A DNA stretch of 64,000 nt from JAJRPT01 sp965661945 (GTDB lineage: Bacteria; Bacteroidota; Ignavibacteria; Kapaibacteriales; UBA2268): positions 620,001-684,000 of the forward strand of contig CBFIFP010000001.1 of NCBI GenBank assembly GCA_965661945.1, read 5' to 3'. The position numbers and the translations under genes are program-made. The notes under the pieces were generated by a model, which worked only from the letters and a program-made list of their open reading frames with translations, did not search any database and was not told where the DNA came from. Below are positions 50,965 through 59,897 of this stretch, in pieces; the first letter of the stretch is position 1, and each line of letters opens with the position of its first letter.

Positions 50965-51249
50965 TTATTGATTAATTTTGGTTTTGTGTTTTCTAATTTG
51001 TCTGACCATTTTTTCGGTTGCGTCGTGTAATGCTTTTTTTAGCTCTTCGTTTTCTTCGTTTATAACCAAAGTTTTTTCTTTGATGTGAATTTTAATTTCA
51101 ACTTGCTTTGGAGTTTGATTTGAAAAAACAACTTCTCCTGATATGATGTTGTCATGAAATCTTTCTAATTTCTCTAATGATTCAATAGCCATTTCTTGCA
51201 AGTTAGGATGACTTCCCTCAAAGTGTCTAAATGTTACATTTGTTTCCAT
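50965..51249 (-). CDS. hpf: Ribosome hibernation-promoting factor (short HPF/YfiA)
   Basis: This 94-residue protein has the beta-alpha-beta-beta-beta-alpha layout of the family (LQEMAIESLEKLERFHDNII, PKQVEIKIHIKEKTLVI, LKKALHDATEKMVRQIRKHK). It binds the 30S decoding region and silences ribosomes during stress. The length corresponds to the short form, without a dimerisation tail. In Proteobacteria hpf is next to rpoN; here it is next to hprK and rpoN is about 48 kb away. Confidence 0.9.
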   Translation of the reverse strand: METNVTFRHFEGSHPNLQEMAIESLEKLERFHDNIISGEVVFSNQTPKQVEIKIHIKEKTLVINEENEELKKALHDATEKMVRQIRKHKTKINQ

Positions 51250-51252
51250 TTT

Positions 51253-52032
51253 TTAATCTCCCTTATTTATGTGATAAAAATTTAATGTTAAACCGATATT
51301 TATTTCAAAAATAAAATTATTGAACCAAAATCTTTTACCTAAGTTGTGAAAATCCGATTTCATTTGAGGGATAATAGGAGAAAATAAATCTACATTTCTA
51401 TAAATGTAATTAATTCTTGGCTCTATTGTAATTCCACCCAAAAAAGATTCTTCACTTTCCTTGTCAAAACCAAGCTCCGTAGTTGAATATAAACGCAATG
51501 TCGGAAAAAACATTAATTGGTCATATAATGTTCCTCCTTTGCGAGTATCCCAATCGTAGGTAATAATGTCTTCATACCAAAATACTTTAGAGACTACTAC
51601 TCCAGCAGCAATTCCAGCATAAGATTTAAATTGATTGCTTTGCTTTGGATTAAATTCAAAAAGAAAAAGAACTGGCACATCAGTGATATTAATATCTTGG
51701 ACTATATCTCTTTTTGCAAGATTAGCACCAGGAATTTGTTGGGAATAGACATCATTTATAGTAACTCTATAAAAAGATAATGAATATCCCATTTTGTAAA
51801 TATTTTTGTAAGAATATTTACCTGAAAAAGATATTGTCGGGGTTTTTGAAAAATCTTCAACTCCACCACCTAAATCTCTTTTATATATTTCAAAAAAGTC
51901 TGGATTTTGACCAGTTATTAATCCACCTATTTGTAGATGAACTACTGAACTAACTTTATTATTTATTTGTTGATCCTTATTTTTATAAGCATATAACTGA
52001 TTAATAAATAATATTGTTAATAAGTATAACAT
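51253..52032 (-). CDS. Outer-membrane beta-barrel-like protein of unknown function
   Basis: This 259-residue protein has a signal-like N-terminus (MLYLLTILFINQLYA) and alternating amphipathic strands (MGYSLSFYRVTINDV, VPVLFLFEFNPKQ, SYAGIAAGVVVSKVFWYED, LGGITIEPRINYIYRN) with a final aromatic strand (FEINIGLTLNFYHI). This suggests an eight- to ten-strand barrel. There is no named family. It overlaps the end of accD by one base and precedes hpf by three, so it is in the same transcript. Confidence 0.65.
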   Translation of the reverse strand: MLYLLTILFINQLYAYKNKDQQINNKVSSVVHLQIGGLITGQNPDFFEIYKRDLGGGVEDFSKTPTISFSGKYSYKNIYKMGYSLSFYRVTINDVYSQQIPGANLAKRDIVQDINITDVPVLFLFEFNPKQSNQFKSYAGIAAGVVVSKVFWYEDIITYDWDTRKGGTLYDQLMFFPTLRLYSTTELGFDKESEESFLGGITIEPRINYIYRNVDLFSPIIPQMKSDFHNLGKRFWFNNFIFEINIGLTLNFYHINKGD

Positions 52033-52871
52033 TATTTAGCCATAAACCATTCAATAAATCTAATAAGAGTGTGTTTCATCTCTTTTCGATGAACAATTTT
52101 ATCTACAAAACCATGTTCTAATAAAAATTCTGCTGTTTGAAAATCTTTTGGTAGTTTTTTCTTAATTGTGTCTTCAATAACTCTTGGACCGGCGAAGCCA
52201 ATTAATGCTCCTGGCTCTGCAAGGATTATATCTCCTAACATGGCGTAGGAAGCACTTACTCCTCCTGTTGTAGGATGAGTTAAAATTGATATAAACGGTA
52301 ACCCATTATCAGCAAGACGAGATAAAGCTACGCTAGTTTTAGCCATTTGCATAAGAGAAAGTGCCGCTTCTTGCATTCTTGCTCCACCAGAAGCAGAAAT
52401 ACAAATGAATGGTATTTTTTTCTCAATAGCGTGGTTGACAGCTCTTACAAATTTTTCTCCAACAACGGAACCCATACTTCCACCAATGAAGCCAAAATTC
52501 ATACAAGCAAATGATACTTCACTCCCCCCCATTTTTCCATATCCAGTGGTTAAAGCATCACTAAATTCAGTTGATGAATATGCTTTCGCTAATCTATCTT
52601 TGTAAGATTTGGTATCGACAAATTTAAGAGGGTCTCCGGATTTTACATTTTTATGAGTTTCAACAAATGTATTTTTGTCAAATAAAATTTTGATGTATTC
52701 GTTGCTTCCAATCCTAAAGTGGTGAGTGCTATTTGGGTCGGTGAACATATTTTCCTCAAGTTGAGACTTATAAATAATCTCACCTGTAGGACTTTTAGTC
52801 CATAAACCTTCTGGCATTTCTTTGATTTCTTTTTCTTTTATATTTTTATCAGACCTTTGGAACCAAGACAT
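52032..52871 (-). CDS. accD: Acetyl-CoA carboxylase carboxyltransferase subunit beta, zinc ligands lost
   Basis: With AccA this subunit transfers carboxyl from biotin to acetyl-CoA, the first step of fatty acid synthesis. The crotonase-like core is complete: ACMNFGFIGGSMGSVVGEK, ISASGGARMQEAALSLMQMA, THPTTGGVSASYAMLGDII, IGFAGPRVIEDTI. The N-terminal zinc ribbon region is present in outline (PEGLWTKSPTGEIIYKSQLE) but has none of the four cysteines seen in E. coli AccD. I recall similar losses in Bacteroidota AccD. At 279 residues it is normal. It overlaps its neighbours on both sides by one base. Confidence 0.96.
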   Translation of the reverse strand: MSWFQRSDKNIKEKEIKEMPEGLWTKSPTGEIIYKSQLEENMFTDPNSTHHFRIGSNEYIKILFDKNTFVETHKNVKSGDPLKFVDTKSYKDRLAKAYSSTEFSDALTTGYGKMGGSEVSFACMNFGFIGGSMGSVVGEKFVRAVNHAIEKKIPFICISASGGARMQEAALSLMQMAKTSVALSRLADNGLPFISILTHPTTGGVSASYAMLGDIILAEPGALIGFAGPRVIEDTIKKKLPKDFQTAEFLLEHGFVDKIVHRKEMKHTLIRFIEWFMAK

Positions 52872-53419
52872 TAGCTCTCCTCATTTATTGGTACTTCTAT
52901 ATCAATAATATCAATTCCGTTTCCATCAAAAATATGCAAAATAGAACCATAATTCAGTCTCTCAACAGTATTAAAAAAGAGAGCTGGTTTGAGAGATATA
53001 TCCATTATTCCCATATCACTAAATTCTCCTGTTAAGACTTCAATACTATCTATTTTTTTAGTGACTATTGAAACTTGTTTACCGATATGTGGTTTAATTG
53101 CTTTAATTATTAATTTTTGAACTTCTGGTTTTCTTAATTTAACTTTTAAAGGTCGAACTTGTTTTAAAGTTAGTAATTCACTGCCATTTTTATTATAAAT
53201 AGCAAAAATTCTTTTTTGTTGTTCTTCGTAAAATTTTATATTTACAGCTCCTTCTTTTGCAAATTCAGAAGATAATTGAATCATTTGTGAATTTAAGTTC
53301 TTCAAAATTCCTTTTTGTACCCTTAAAACATTTTTATTAAAATCTTTATAAATAATTGATAAAATTGTTGATTTATGTTTTGAAATAATCTGTAATACGT
53401 TTTGAGTAATGTTATTCAT
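52871..53419 (-). CDS. Conserved protein of unknown function upstream of accD
   Basis: This 182-residue protein has no signal peptide or membrane helix. It begins with an amphipathic helical stretch (NVLQIISKHKSTILSIIYKD) and continues with basic strands (FNTVERLNYGSILHIFDGNG, QVSIVTKKIDSIEVLTGEFS). No family is recognised. It overlaps the accD start by one base and is the first gene of the run accD, barrel protein, hpf, hprK. A CAAAATTA (TAATTTTG on the minus strand) lies at 53457-53464, 37 bases upstream. Confidence 0.6.
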   Translation of the reverse strand: MNNITQNVLQIISKHKSTILSIIYKDFNKNVLRVQKGILKNLNSQMIQLSSEFAKEGAVNIKFYEEQQKRIFAIYNKNGSELLTLKQVRPLKVKLRKPEVQKLIIKAIKPHIGKQVSIVTKKIDSIEVLTGEFSDMGIMDISLKPALFFNTVERLNYGSILHIFDGNGIDIIDIEVPINEES

Positions 53420-53481
53420 TTTTACCTGTTTTATTTTTATGTTGCACTAAATTAAGCAAAATTAATAAAAATTACAAATTA

Positions 53482-55116
53482 TTAATTTAAAAAGTGAAAT
53501 TTGTTAGAAATTATGTTCATTAAATCTAGCGCTTCATCTTCATCAATATCAATTATAGATGCGTCATTTATGCCTGACGAAGCAGCTGTATCTATATGTA
53601 AAGTTGCGAGTTGCAATCGTCTTTGAAAGAATGTTCTTCTTACATTTATTGTTTGAATTTTGTTAATTGGGACTATTTTTATTCTTCTAGAGAAAAAGCC
53701 TTGCTTGATGATTATTTTATCATTTTGGATTTGCCAACCTCTATGTTGCCATCTCAAAACAGCACCAAAATATAAAAGCGGAATTAAAATAAGAAACCAA
53801 TAATAAGCCAGACCCATTAAGTAAGCAGTTGTTGTTACGATAGCTAATAAAATTAAATATCTAAAAAATGCTCTTCTAATTGTTTTCCGAGAAACAATTT
53901 CAAAATTAAATGGAAATTCGAAATTTAAGATACCTTTAGATAATTCAATTACTTTATCGTATTTGGCAAATGGCACTGCTGTTTCGGGTCTTTTGTTATC
54001 AAGAGCGCTCAATCCTGCAGTTTCTAACATTAATCCCCAATATCCAAATTTTTGTCTGATTACATTAGAAAATATTACTAACATTTGTAATTTGTTTAAT
54101 GGTATTGTTCCATTTCTTTTATTTAAAAGTCCGTGATTAGTGTAGAGTTTATTTTTTTCAATGCTTAATCTAAAATCCCACCATTGATTTACAGTTAAAA
54201 GCACATCTAGTAACCATGATAAAGTGAAAGCAATTATGAAAAATCCAATGAAATAAATAGAAAGTAAAAACCAATCTAACGAATTAGAAAATGTCTCGAT
54301 ATCGTAAATAAAGTCTTCCATCATTTGATGAATATCTGCAGGCATAAACTGCTGACCAATTGAGTATATCCATGCAAATAGTAAAAATAAAATTGGTCTG
54401 AATCTTAGAAACCCATAAATTACTAAATCTTTAACCTTCATTTGTATCAGTTCTTTTTCAGAACTTTGTTCTGTATCAGATTGATTTTCGGGTCTGTCAG
54501 AAAATTTATTTAGTTGATTAAACTGACCAGTTTCTTCTTCCCCAATTATAGTTTCACTTGAAAATACTTCTGAGGTTTCATTTTCATTTATATCTGAGTT
54601 AATATTTTTGAAGTTATAGTTGTTTTTTTCTTCAAATTTACTTTGATACTCTTTGATGATTTGTTTTATTTCGTTTGCTCTATCGGTTTTTACAGAGTCT
54701 AAAATACCCTCAGCATTAATATCTCCTGCAGTTTCAATTTGAACTTTTGAGATTCCAAATAATCTTTGAATAAAATTTTGAGTAATGTTTACATTTTGAA
54801 TACGTTCTAGGGATATATTTCTTTGTTTTTTGCTAAGAATACCCGAATGAATTACAAGTTCTTTTGGAGTTAATAAATATTTAAAATAATAAAAATTAAG
54901 GAGAGTTATAGGAAAAACGAAAAGCCCATAAATAAGTGCAATAACAATGTAAAGCCAATTTTCTCCGCTTCCACCAGAAATTGCAAAATAAAAAGTTAGA
55001 GCAAGCCCGGGGATTTGTCTTATAGATTGATAAATCATACTTAACGGAGAGAGTCTGATTCCATGAGTGTGGATATTTATTTCATCAATATAATTTTCGG
55101 TGTAATTTTCGGTCAT
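53482..55116 (-). CDS. YdbT-like membrane protein with three bacterial PH (bPH2) domains
   Basis: This 544-residue protein has paired membrane helices before each of three bPH2/DUF304 modules. Module 1 reads LTPKELVIHSGILSKKQRNI and SLERIQNVNITQNFIQRLFG; module 2 NKLYTNHGLLNKRNGTIPLN and FSNVIRQKFGYWGLMLETAG; module 3 NDKIIIKQGFFSRRIKIVPI and INVRRTFFQRRLQLATLHID. This is the layout of B. subtilis YdbT, which with YdbS is linked to resistance against a bacteriocin. Its start lies four bases inside the end of the YdbS-like gene. An acidic insert of about 60 residues (around 165-225) is unusual. Confidence 0.88.
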   Translation of the reverse strand: MTENYTENYIDEINIHTHGIRLSPLSMIYQSIRQIPGLALTFYFAISGGSGENWLYIVIALIYGLFVFPITLLNFYYFKYLLTPKELVIHSGILSKKQRNISLERIQNVNITQNFIQRLFGISKVQIETAGDINAEGILDSVKTDRANEIKQIIKEYQSKFEEKNNYNFKNINSDINENETSEVFSSETIIGEEETGQFNQLNKFSDRPENQSDTEQSSEKELIQMKVKDLVIYGFLRFRPILFLLFAWIYSIGQQFMPADIHQMMEDFIYDIETFSNSLDWFLLSIYFIGFFIIAFTLSWLLDVLLTVNQWWDFRLSIEKNKLYTNHGLLNKRNGTIPLNKLQMLVIFSNVIRQKFGYWGLMLETAGLSALDNKRPETAVPFAKYDKVIELSKGILNFEFPFNFEIVSRKTIRRAFFRYLILLAIVTTTAYLMGLAYYWFLILIPLLYFGAVLRWQHRGWQIQNDKIIIKQGFFSRRIKIVPINKIQTINVRRTFFQRRLQLATLHIDTAASSGINDASIIDIDEDEALDLMNIISNKFHFLN

Positions 55117-55586
55117 ACAGCGTCTTCTGATGTGTAATTTTTTAATCTATCCCTTAAATCTTCTGCATATTGAATTGGAAGTCCTGGGATTAAAATATCT
55201 GCTCCTTTTGTTCCTGCTGTGTAAATTACTAATTTTCCTAGTCCTAACCATCTATCTAAAATTGATTGCACTACGTCGATATGTTGCACTCTGCTATATG
55301 GAGCAGTTGTGTGAACTCTAGTAAAAACTCCTCTTTCTAAGTATATCTCATCTTCACGAACATCAAATTTCCAGAATTTATATTTAAGAGGTGGTATGAT
55401 GAAAAGCATCAAAAGAAAAATTAGGAATACGCAGCCTGTGAATACGTAATCACTAAAGAACCATTTTTCAACATATTCGGTAATGACAAAATATTCTAGG
55501 AGGAAAGCAAAAAGAGTATTAAAAAACAGTCTTCTTACTCCAGATATAGCCCATTGGGTTTTAATTTCTGGTGATAGTTGATACAT
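55113..55586 (-). CDS. YdbS-like membrane protein with one bPH2 domain
   Basis: This 157-residue protein has two N-terminal membrane helices followed by one bPH2 (DUF304) module (DEIYLERGVFTRVHTTAPYS, RVQHIDVVQSILDRWLGLGK, LVIYTAGTKGADILIPGL). Together with the three-domain YdbT-like protein it forms the usual YdbS-YdbT pair. The two genes share a four-base overlap and a promoter-like CAAAATTA (TAATTTTG on the minus strand) at 55610-55617, 24 bases before the ATG. Confidence 0.9.
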   Translation of the reverse strand: MYQLSPEIKTQWAISGVRRLFFNTLFAFLLEYFVITEYVEKWFFSDYVFTGCVFLIFLLMLFIIPPLKYKFWKFDVREDEIYLERGVFTRVHTTAPYSRVQHIDVVQSILDRWLGLGKLVIYTAGTKGADILIPGLPIQYAEDLRDRLKNYTSEDAV

Positions 55587-55715
55587 ATAAATATTTATTT
55601 TATAAAATACAAAATTAACAATAATTTTTTAAAGAACGAATTTCATTTATTTAAATTTTTTTTAAATTTGATATTTTTTTGATATTCTGATGAATTAAAA
55701 ATATTATACTTTTCC

Positions 55716-55744
55716 TTGTTTTTTAAAAATTATTCGTAGTTTTG
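55716..55744 (+). promoter_or_regulatory. Predicted topA promoter (TTG-N18-TAGTTTTG)
   Basis: TTG at 55716-55718 and TAGTTTTG at 55737-55744 are separated by 18 bases, close to the Bacteroidota -33/-7 consensus. The ATG is 29 bases further on. This is the clearest such promoter in the window. Confidence 0.65.
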
Positions 55745-55773
55745 GAAAATAATTTAAAAAAAATTTAAGAAAT

Positions 55774-58167
55774 ATGTCGAAATCATTAGTTATAGTTGAA
55801 TCTCCAGCAAAAGCAAAGACAATTGAAAAAATATTGGGTAAGGATTTTACTGTAAAATCAAGTATTGGTCATATTAGAGATTTGCCTAAATCAGGAATGT
55901 CTATAGATATTAATAATGGTTTTACTCCTCAATACGAAATTAATAAAGATAAGAAATCAACGGTAAACGAACTTAAAAAATTATCGAAAGAAGCTGACAT
56001 TGTATGGTTAGCTACGGACGAGGACCGAGAGGGTGAGGCGATTGCTTGGCACCTTTTTGAAGCGCTTAAGTTAGATGAAAAGAAAACAAAAAGAATTGTT
56101 TTCCATGAAATAACTCCCGGAGCTATTAAAAGTGCGATTCAAAATCCTCGAAGCATTGATAAAAAGTTAGTTGATGCCCAACAGGCTAGAAGAGTTTTAG
56201 ATAGATTAGTTGGTTATGAGTTATCTCCGGTTTTATGGAAAAAGGTTAGGTATGGACTTTCTGCGGGAAGGGTTCAATCTGTTGCAGTAAGATTAATTGC
56301 TGAAAGAGAAAGAGAAATTTTAGATTTTAATTCTGAATCGTTTTTTAAAGTAAATGCTAATCTTTTTTCTTCTCTAAATAAACCATTTAATGCCCTTTTA
56401 TCGGATAAATTAGAAAATAATGAGCAAACATTAGAGTTTTTAAATGAGGTAAAGGCATCTGTTTTAAAAGTGAAAGATGTTACCAAAAGACCTGGCACAA
56501 GAAAACCAGCACCTCCTTTTACTACTTCTACTCTTCAACAGGAAGCAAATAGAAAATTTGGATATTCTACTAAACAAACAATGTCGATTGCTCAAAGACT
56601 TTATGAAAATGGAAAGATAACATATATGAGAACTGACTCATTAAATCTTTCTGAAACTGCAATTGAAAATGCTAAGCAGGTTATTAATCAAAATTTCGGT
56701 AGCGAATATCTTCACACAAGAAAGTATTCAACTAAATCAGCAGGCGCTCAGGAAGCTCACGAAGCAATCAGACCTACTGATTTTAATACTACTGATGTTG
56801 AAGGTATGGATTATCAAGATCAAAAGCTGTATGAATTAATTTGGAAGAGAACGCTTGCTTCTCAAATGTCAGACGCTAAATTAGAACGCACTACTGTAAA
56901 TATAGCTGTTTCTGAATCTAAAAGACAACTCCAAGCGAAAGGTGAGGTAATTAAGTTTGATGGATTTTTAAAGTTATATCTTGAAGGTAAGGATGAAGAA
57001 GATGAAGACGAAGATAACGGTTTATTACCTGATTTAAAAGAAGAGGAAATTGTAACTTTAGAGCAGATGACTGCCAGAGAATCTTTCACAAAAGCTCAAG
57101 CTAGATATTCTGAAGCTTCTCTTGTGAAAAAATTAGAAGAACTTGGCATTGGACGACCTTCAACTTACGCTCCAACTATTTCTACTATTCAAGATAGAAG
57201 TTATGTTATCAAAGAAGATAGACCAGGGGCAGAAAGAGAGTATAAACTTATTATACTTAAAAATGATAATATTGAAGAAAAAGTTGAAACAGAGATTTCG
57301 GGTGCTGAAAAAGCTAAATTATTTCCAACTGATACTGGCTTAGTGGTAAATGATTTCCTTGTAGAGTATTTCCCAGAAATAGTTGATTTACATTTTACAG
57401 CTAAGGTTGAGGAAGAATTTGATGAGATTTCAAATGGTAATAAGGTTTGGAATGAAATGATTTCTGATTTTTATATTCCTTTTCATAAATCTATTGAGAA
57501 CTCTGATTCGATTACTAAAGCACAAGCTATTAAACCAAGAGAGCTAGGTATCGACCCTAAAACACAGAAAAAGGTATATGCTAGAATTGGTAGATTTGGT
57601 GCTATGGTTCAACTTGGCGACCAAGAGGAAGATGAGGAGTTAAAGTTCGCATCAATTCCTAAGACATCATCACTTGATACTATTACTTTTGAGGAAGCTC
57701 TAAAACTTTTCCAATTACCTAGAATTCTTGGTGAAAATGAAGAAGGACCTATCAAAGCTAATCTTGGTAGATTTGGACCTTACGTTCAGTTAGGAAAAAC
57801 ATTTGCTTCTTTAAAAAATATTGATGTTTATGAGGTGACTTTGGAAGAAGCTTTGACATTGATAGAAGAAAAAAGAGAAGCAGAAAGAAATAAAATGATT
57901 TTGAATTTTGAAGAAGAAGGGATACAAGTGCTTAATGGAAGGTATGGTCCCTATATTACTGACGGAAAAACTAATGCTAAAATTCCAAAAGATAAAGAGC
58001 CTAAATCTCTTACCTTAGAGGAATGTAAGAAATTAATTGCTGAGGCACCTGCTAAAAAAGGTAGAAGGGCGCCTGCTAAAAAAAGCACCGCTAAGGCAAC
58101 TACTAAAAAAACGACAACTAAGAAAACAACTAACACAGCAACTAAAAAACCTACTAAAAAAAAGTAA
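55774..58167 (+). CDS. topA: DNA topoisomerase I
   Basis: This 797-residue type IA topoisomerase relaxes negative supercoils. The TOPRIM domain reads SLVIVESPAKAKTIEKILGK and ATDEDREGEAIAWHLFEALK. The DNA-linked tyrosine lies in ITYMRTDSLNLSETAI near residue 285. A later core motif is LGIGRPSTYAPTISTIQDR. C-terminal repeats without zinc cysteines (GRFGAMVQLGDQ, GRFGPYVQLGKTFAS, GRYGPYITDGKTNAKIP) are followed by a Lys/Ala/Thr-rich tail of about 40 residues. Such tails aid DNA binding. It has its own promoter and is followed by a barrel gene after eight bases. Confidence 0.97.
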   Translation: MSKSLVIVESPAKAKTIEKILGKDFTVKSSIGHIRDLPKSGMSIDINNGFTPQYEINKDKKSTVNELKKLSKEADIVWLATDEDREGEAIAWHLFEALKLDEKKTKRIVFHEITPGAIKSAIQNPRSIDKKLVDAQQARRVLDRLVGYELSPVLWKKVRYGLSAGRVQSVAVRLIAEREREILDFNSESFFKVNANLFSSLNKPFNALLSDKLENNEQTLEFLNEVKASVLKVKDVTKRPGTRKPAPPFTTSTLQQEANRKFGYSTKQTMSIAQRLYENGKITYMRTDSLNLSETAIENAKQVINQNFGSEYLHTRKYSTKSAGAQEAHEAIRPTDFNTTDVEGMDYQDQKLYELIWKRTLASQMSDAKLERTTVNIAVSESKRQLQAKGEVIKFDGFLKLYLEGKDEEDEDEDNGLLPDLKEEEIVTLEQMTARESFTKAQARYSEASLVKKLEELGIGRPSTYAPTISTIQDRSYVIKEDRPGAEREYKLIILKNDNIEEKVETEISGAEKAKLFPTDTGLVVNDFLVEYFPEIVDLHFTAKVEEEFDEISNGNKVWNEMISDFYIPFHKSIENSDSITKAQAIKPRELGIDPKTQKKVYARIGRFGAMVQLGDQEEDEELKFASIPKTSSLDTITFEEALKLFQLPRILGENEEGPIKANLGRFGPYVQLGKTFASLKNIDVYEVTLEEALTLIEEKREAERNKMILNFEEEGIQVLNGRYGPYITDGKTNAKIPKDKEPKSLTLEECKKLIAEAPAKKGRRAPAKKSTAKATTKKTTTKKTTNTATKKPTKKK

Positions 58168-58175
58168 GGTGATAT

Positions 58176-58958
58176 ATGATTCATTTACTTTTGATTTTGT
58201 TTAGTTTTCAATTAAATTCTCAAACTTTTAAATCTACAAGGAATTTGATTGAAGATAAAAAAGATAATTATAGACCTATCCTATCTTTGGGTGTTGGTGT
58301 AGATTATTTATTTAATAGTCTTACTAATACTTCAGAAGATAATTGCTCTTGTATGGGTTTTATTAATTCTCATAATGACTCTAGAAATTTAGCTCCAAGT
58401 ATTTATTTAAAATATAGACATAATGAAACTTCAGATTTTTCTTTCGATTTATCAGTTAGTTATTTTAATGTTGATTTTATAAGTAATTATCTGAATAGTG
58501 ATACTCCTTTGAGATACGAAGATAGAGAGATTATGGGTTCTATGATAATTAATAATGATTATAATATAAATTATTATGATATTGGTTTTTATGCTAATTA
58601 TGAACTTTTTGGTTTTAAACAAGTAGGTTTATTCTCTGGTTTTAAAACTAGAATTGGAAACTCGAGTTTTAATAGAGTTTTAACTTTCACTGATGATAAT
58701 AATCAAAATTTATCTTCTTTAGGTCAGAGTCAATATTATGGTGATGATGTAATCAATTTTTCTGTTCATTTGGGTGTTTCTTTCAATGGTAAATTTGGTG
58801 ATTTGCCATACCAAATTAGATTTAATTACCTAAGAAATTTGAATGATATTAATTTTAATATTGATGATTTTTTTAGCGAGAATAGTAGTTTTGATGTAAA
58901 TTATAATTTAACTTCATTTGGTATAGGATTAGTTTTATTCTATGATTTTATAAAATGA
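58176..58958 (+). CDS. Predicted outer-membrane beta-barrel protein
   Basis: This 260-residue protein has a signal peptide (MIHLLLILFSFQLNSQ) and strand-rich sequence with alternating hydrophobic residues (RPILSLGVGVDYLFNSL, SFDLSVSYFNVDFISNY, NYYDIGFYANYELFG, VINFSVHLGVSFNGKFG). The last strand LTSFGIGLVLFYDFIK fits an OmpA-like or similar barrel. No family is named with confidence. It follows topA by eight bases with GGTGAT before the ATG and may be cotranscribed. Confidence 0.6.
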   Translation: MIHLLLILFSFQLNSQTFKSTRNLIEDKKDNYRPILSLGVGVDYLFNSLTNTSEDNCSCMGFINSHNDSRNLAPSIYLKYRHNETSDFSFDLSVSYFNVDFISNYLNSDTPLRYEDREIMGSMIINNDYNINYYDIGFYANYELFGFKQVGLFSGFKTRIGNSSFNRVLTFTDDNNQNLSSLGQSQYYGDDVINFSVHLGVSFNGKFGDLPYQIRFNYLRNLNDINFNIDDFFSENSSFDVNYNLTSFGIGLVLFYDFIK

Positions 58959-59141
58959 TTACTCTATTTCTGATGTAAGTGTTTTTATTTCAATAAACTA
59001 GTTCTTTTGAGTTGATTTTTCTGTTTTTGCAGTTTTTAGTGTTTTTAATTTTATTTTTTCACATCTTCTTTTATTACTATATGTTATGAAACATGACTAA
59101 TATTGTGTGCAAGAATTTGGTTTAAAGCTATAGTTTTAGAT

Positions 59142-59200
59142 TTACCCAGATGGTCTTTGATTTCGTAGCGTTTTTCTTCGAAGTGTCTGTGCGTTTCGAT
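59142..59200 (-). pseudogene. RHS core fragment 3
   Basis: On the minus strand the bases immediately after the stop of the PIN-domain gene read IETHRHFEEKRYEIKDHLG. This is the same segment as in the long RHS fragment at 60676-62016 (IETHRHLGEKRYEIKDHLG), but diverges after that point. It is about 60 bases long. The remainder of the spacer, 58959-59141, has no recognisable content. Confidence 0.85.
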
Positions 59201-59647
59201 TTAATTTCTGGCGATATACAATTCGAGCATTTCTTTTGTTTCGATGATTTGGCTAAAACCTTTTTCTATTAAACCAGTTATTAATTTTTTATCTCCAGTC
59301 CAAAGTTTTGCATTGAGGTGGTTCGATAATGCAACAAAAAATAAATCGTCTTCATCTATATCTTGACATAAATTATATGCAATATCATATTGAAATTCAG
59401 GAATCATTTCTTCATCAAAAGTTGATACTTTATCAAAGAACATATCTAACAACTTATCAAATTGATTGTCAGTAAACCCTGTTATATTAAGTATTTTATT
59501 TTTATGTAATTCAAGTTCTGTAAGGGTAAATTTAGGAGTGTAAAACAAAAATCTATTTTTAGAATTTAAAATAATTTGTGAAATATTGCTTTTTTTATTT
59601 AATAATGCACTAAATAATATATTTGTATCAATAATAATATCAAGCAT
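59201..59647 (-). CDS. PIN-domain toxin (VapC-like ribonuclease)
   Basis: This 148-residue PIN-domain protein has the acidic metal site in LDIIIDTNILFSALL (first Asp), TLTELELHK (Glu), DIDEDDLFFVALSNHLNAKL (Asp cluster) and WTGDKKLI (final Asp). PIN toxins cut RNA, often initiator tRNA or rRNA. The upstream gene overlaps its start by eight bases, the usual antitoxin-first order. Its stop codon adjoins RHS core fragment 3. It may be cargo of an RHS cassette. Confidence 0.9.
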   Translation of the reverse strand: MLDIIIDTNILFSALLNKKSNISQIILNSKNRFLFYTPKFTLTELELHKNKILNITGFTDNQFDKLLDMFFDKVSTFDEEMIPEFQYDIAYNLCQDIDEDDLFFVALSNHLNAKLWTGDKKLITGLIEKGFSQIIETKEMLELYIARN

Positions 59648-59846
59648 TTACCTCTCGTTTTGCTTTAAATCTCTCCCATCTACCTTTTTTAACTTCACCA
59701 ATAAGTTTATCAATATCTTCATTTCTTGCTTGTGATTTAGAAGTTATTTCTAAAAATTTTAAATAGTTTAAAATTTCTGAATAATCTTCATAATCATCTA
59801 TTGGTAATTTTATCACAATTTCATTATTTATAACATTTACATTCAT
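59640..59846 (-). CDS. Antitoxin of the PIN-domain toxin
   Basis: This 68-residue protein reads MNVNVINNEIVIKLPIDDYE and then a helical segment ending KGRWERFKAKREVNA. A strand-forming N-terminus and a basic helical C-terminus are the usual layout for VapB-type antitoxins that neutralise PIN toxins and repress their own operon. It starts about 50 bases after RHS core fragment 2 and overlaps the toxin start by eight bases. Confidence 0.75.
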   Translation of the reverse strand: MNVNVINNEIVIKLPIDDYEDYSEILNYLKFLEITSKSQARNEDIDKLIGEVKKGRWERFKAKREVNA

Positions 59847-59897
59847 ATACGTTCCTTATTTAATAATTAAGACGATTAAATTCATAATTTATTTAAC

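Noticed and set aside
57951..58184. Minus-strand hydrophobic ORF opposite the TopA tail
   Set aside because: It is the mirror image of the lysine/threonine-rich tail and has no start context.
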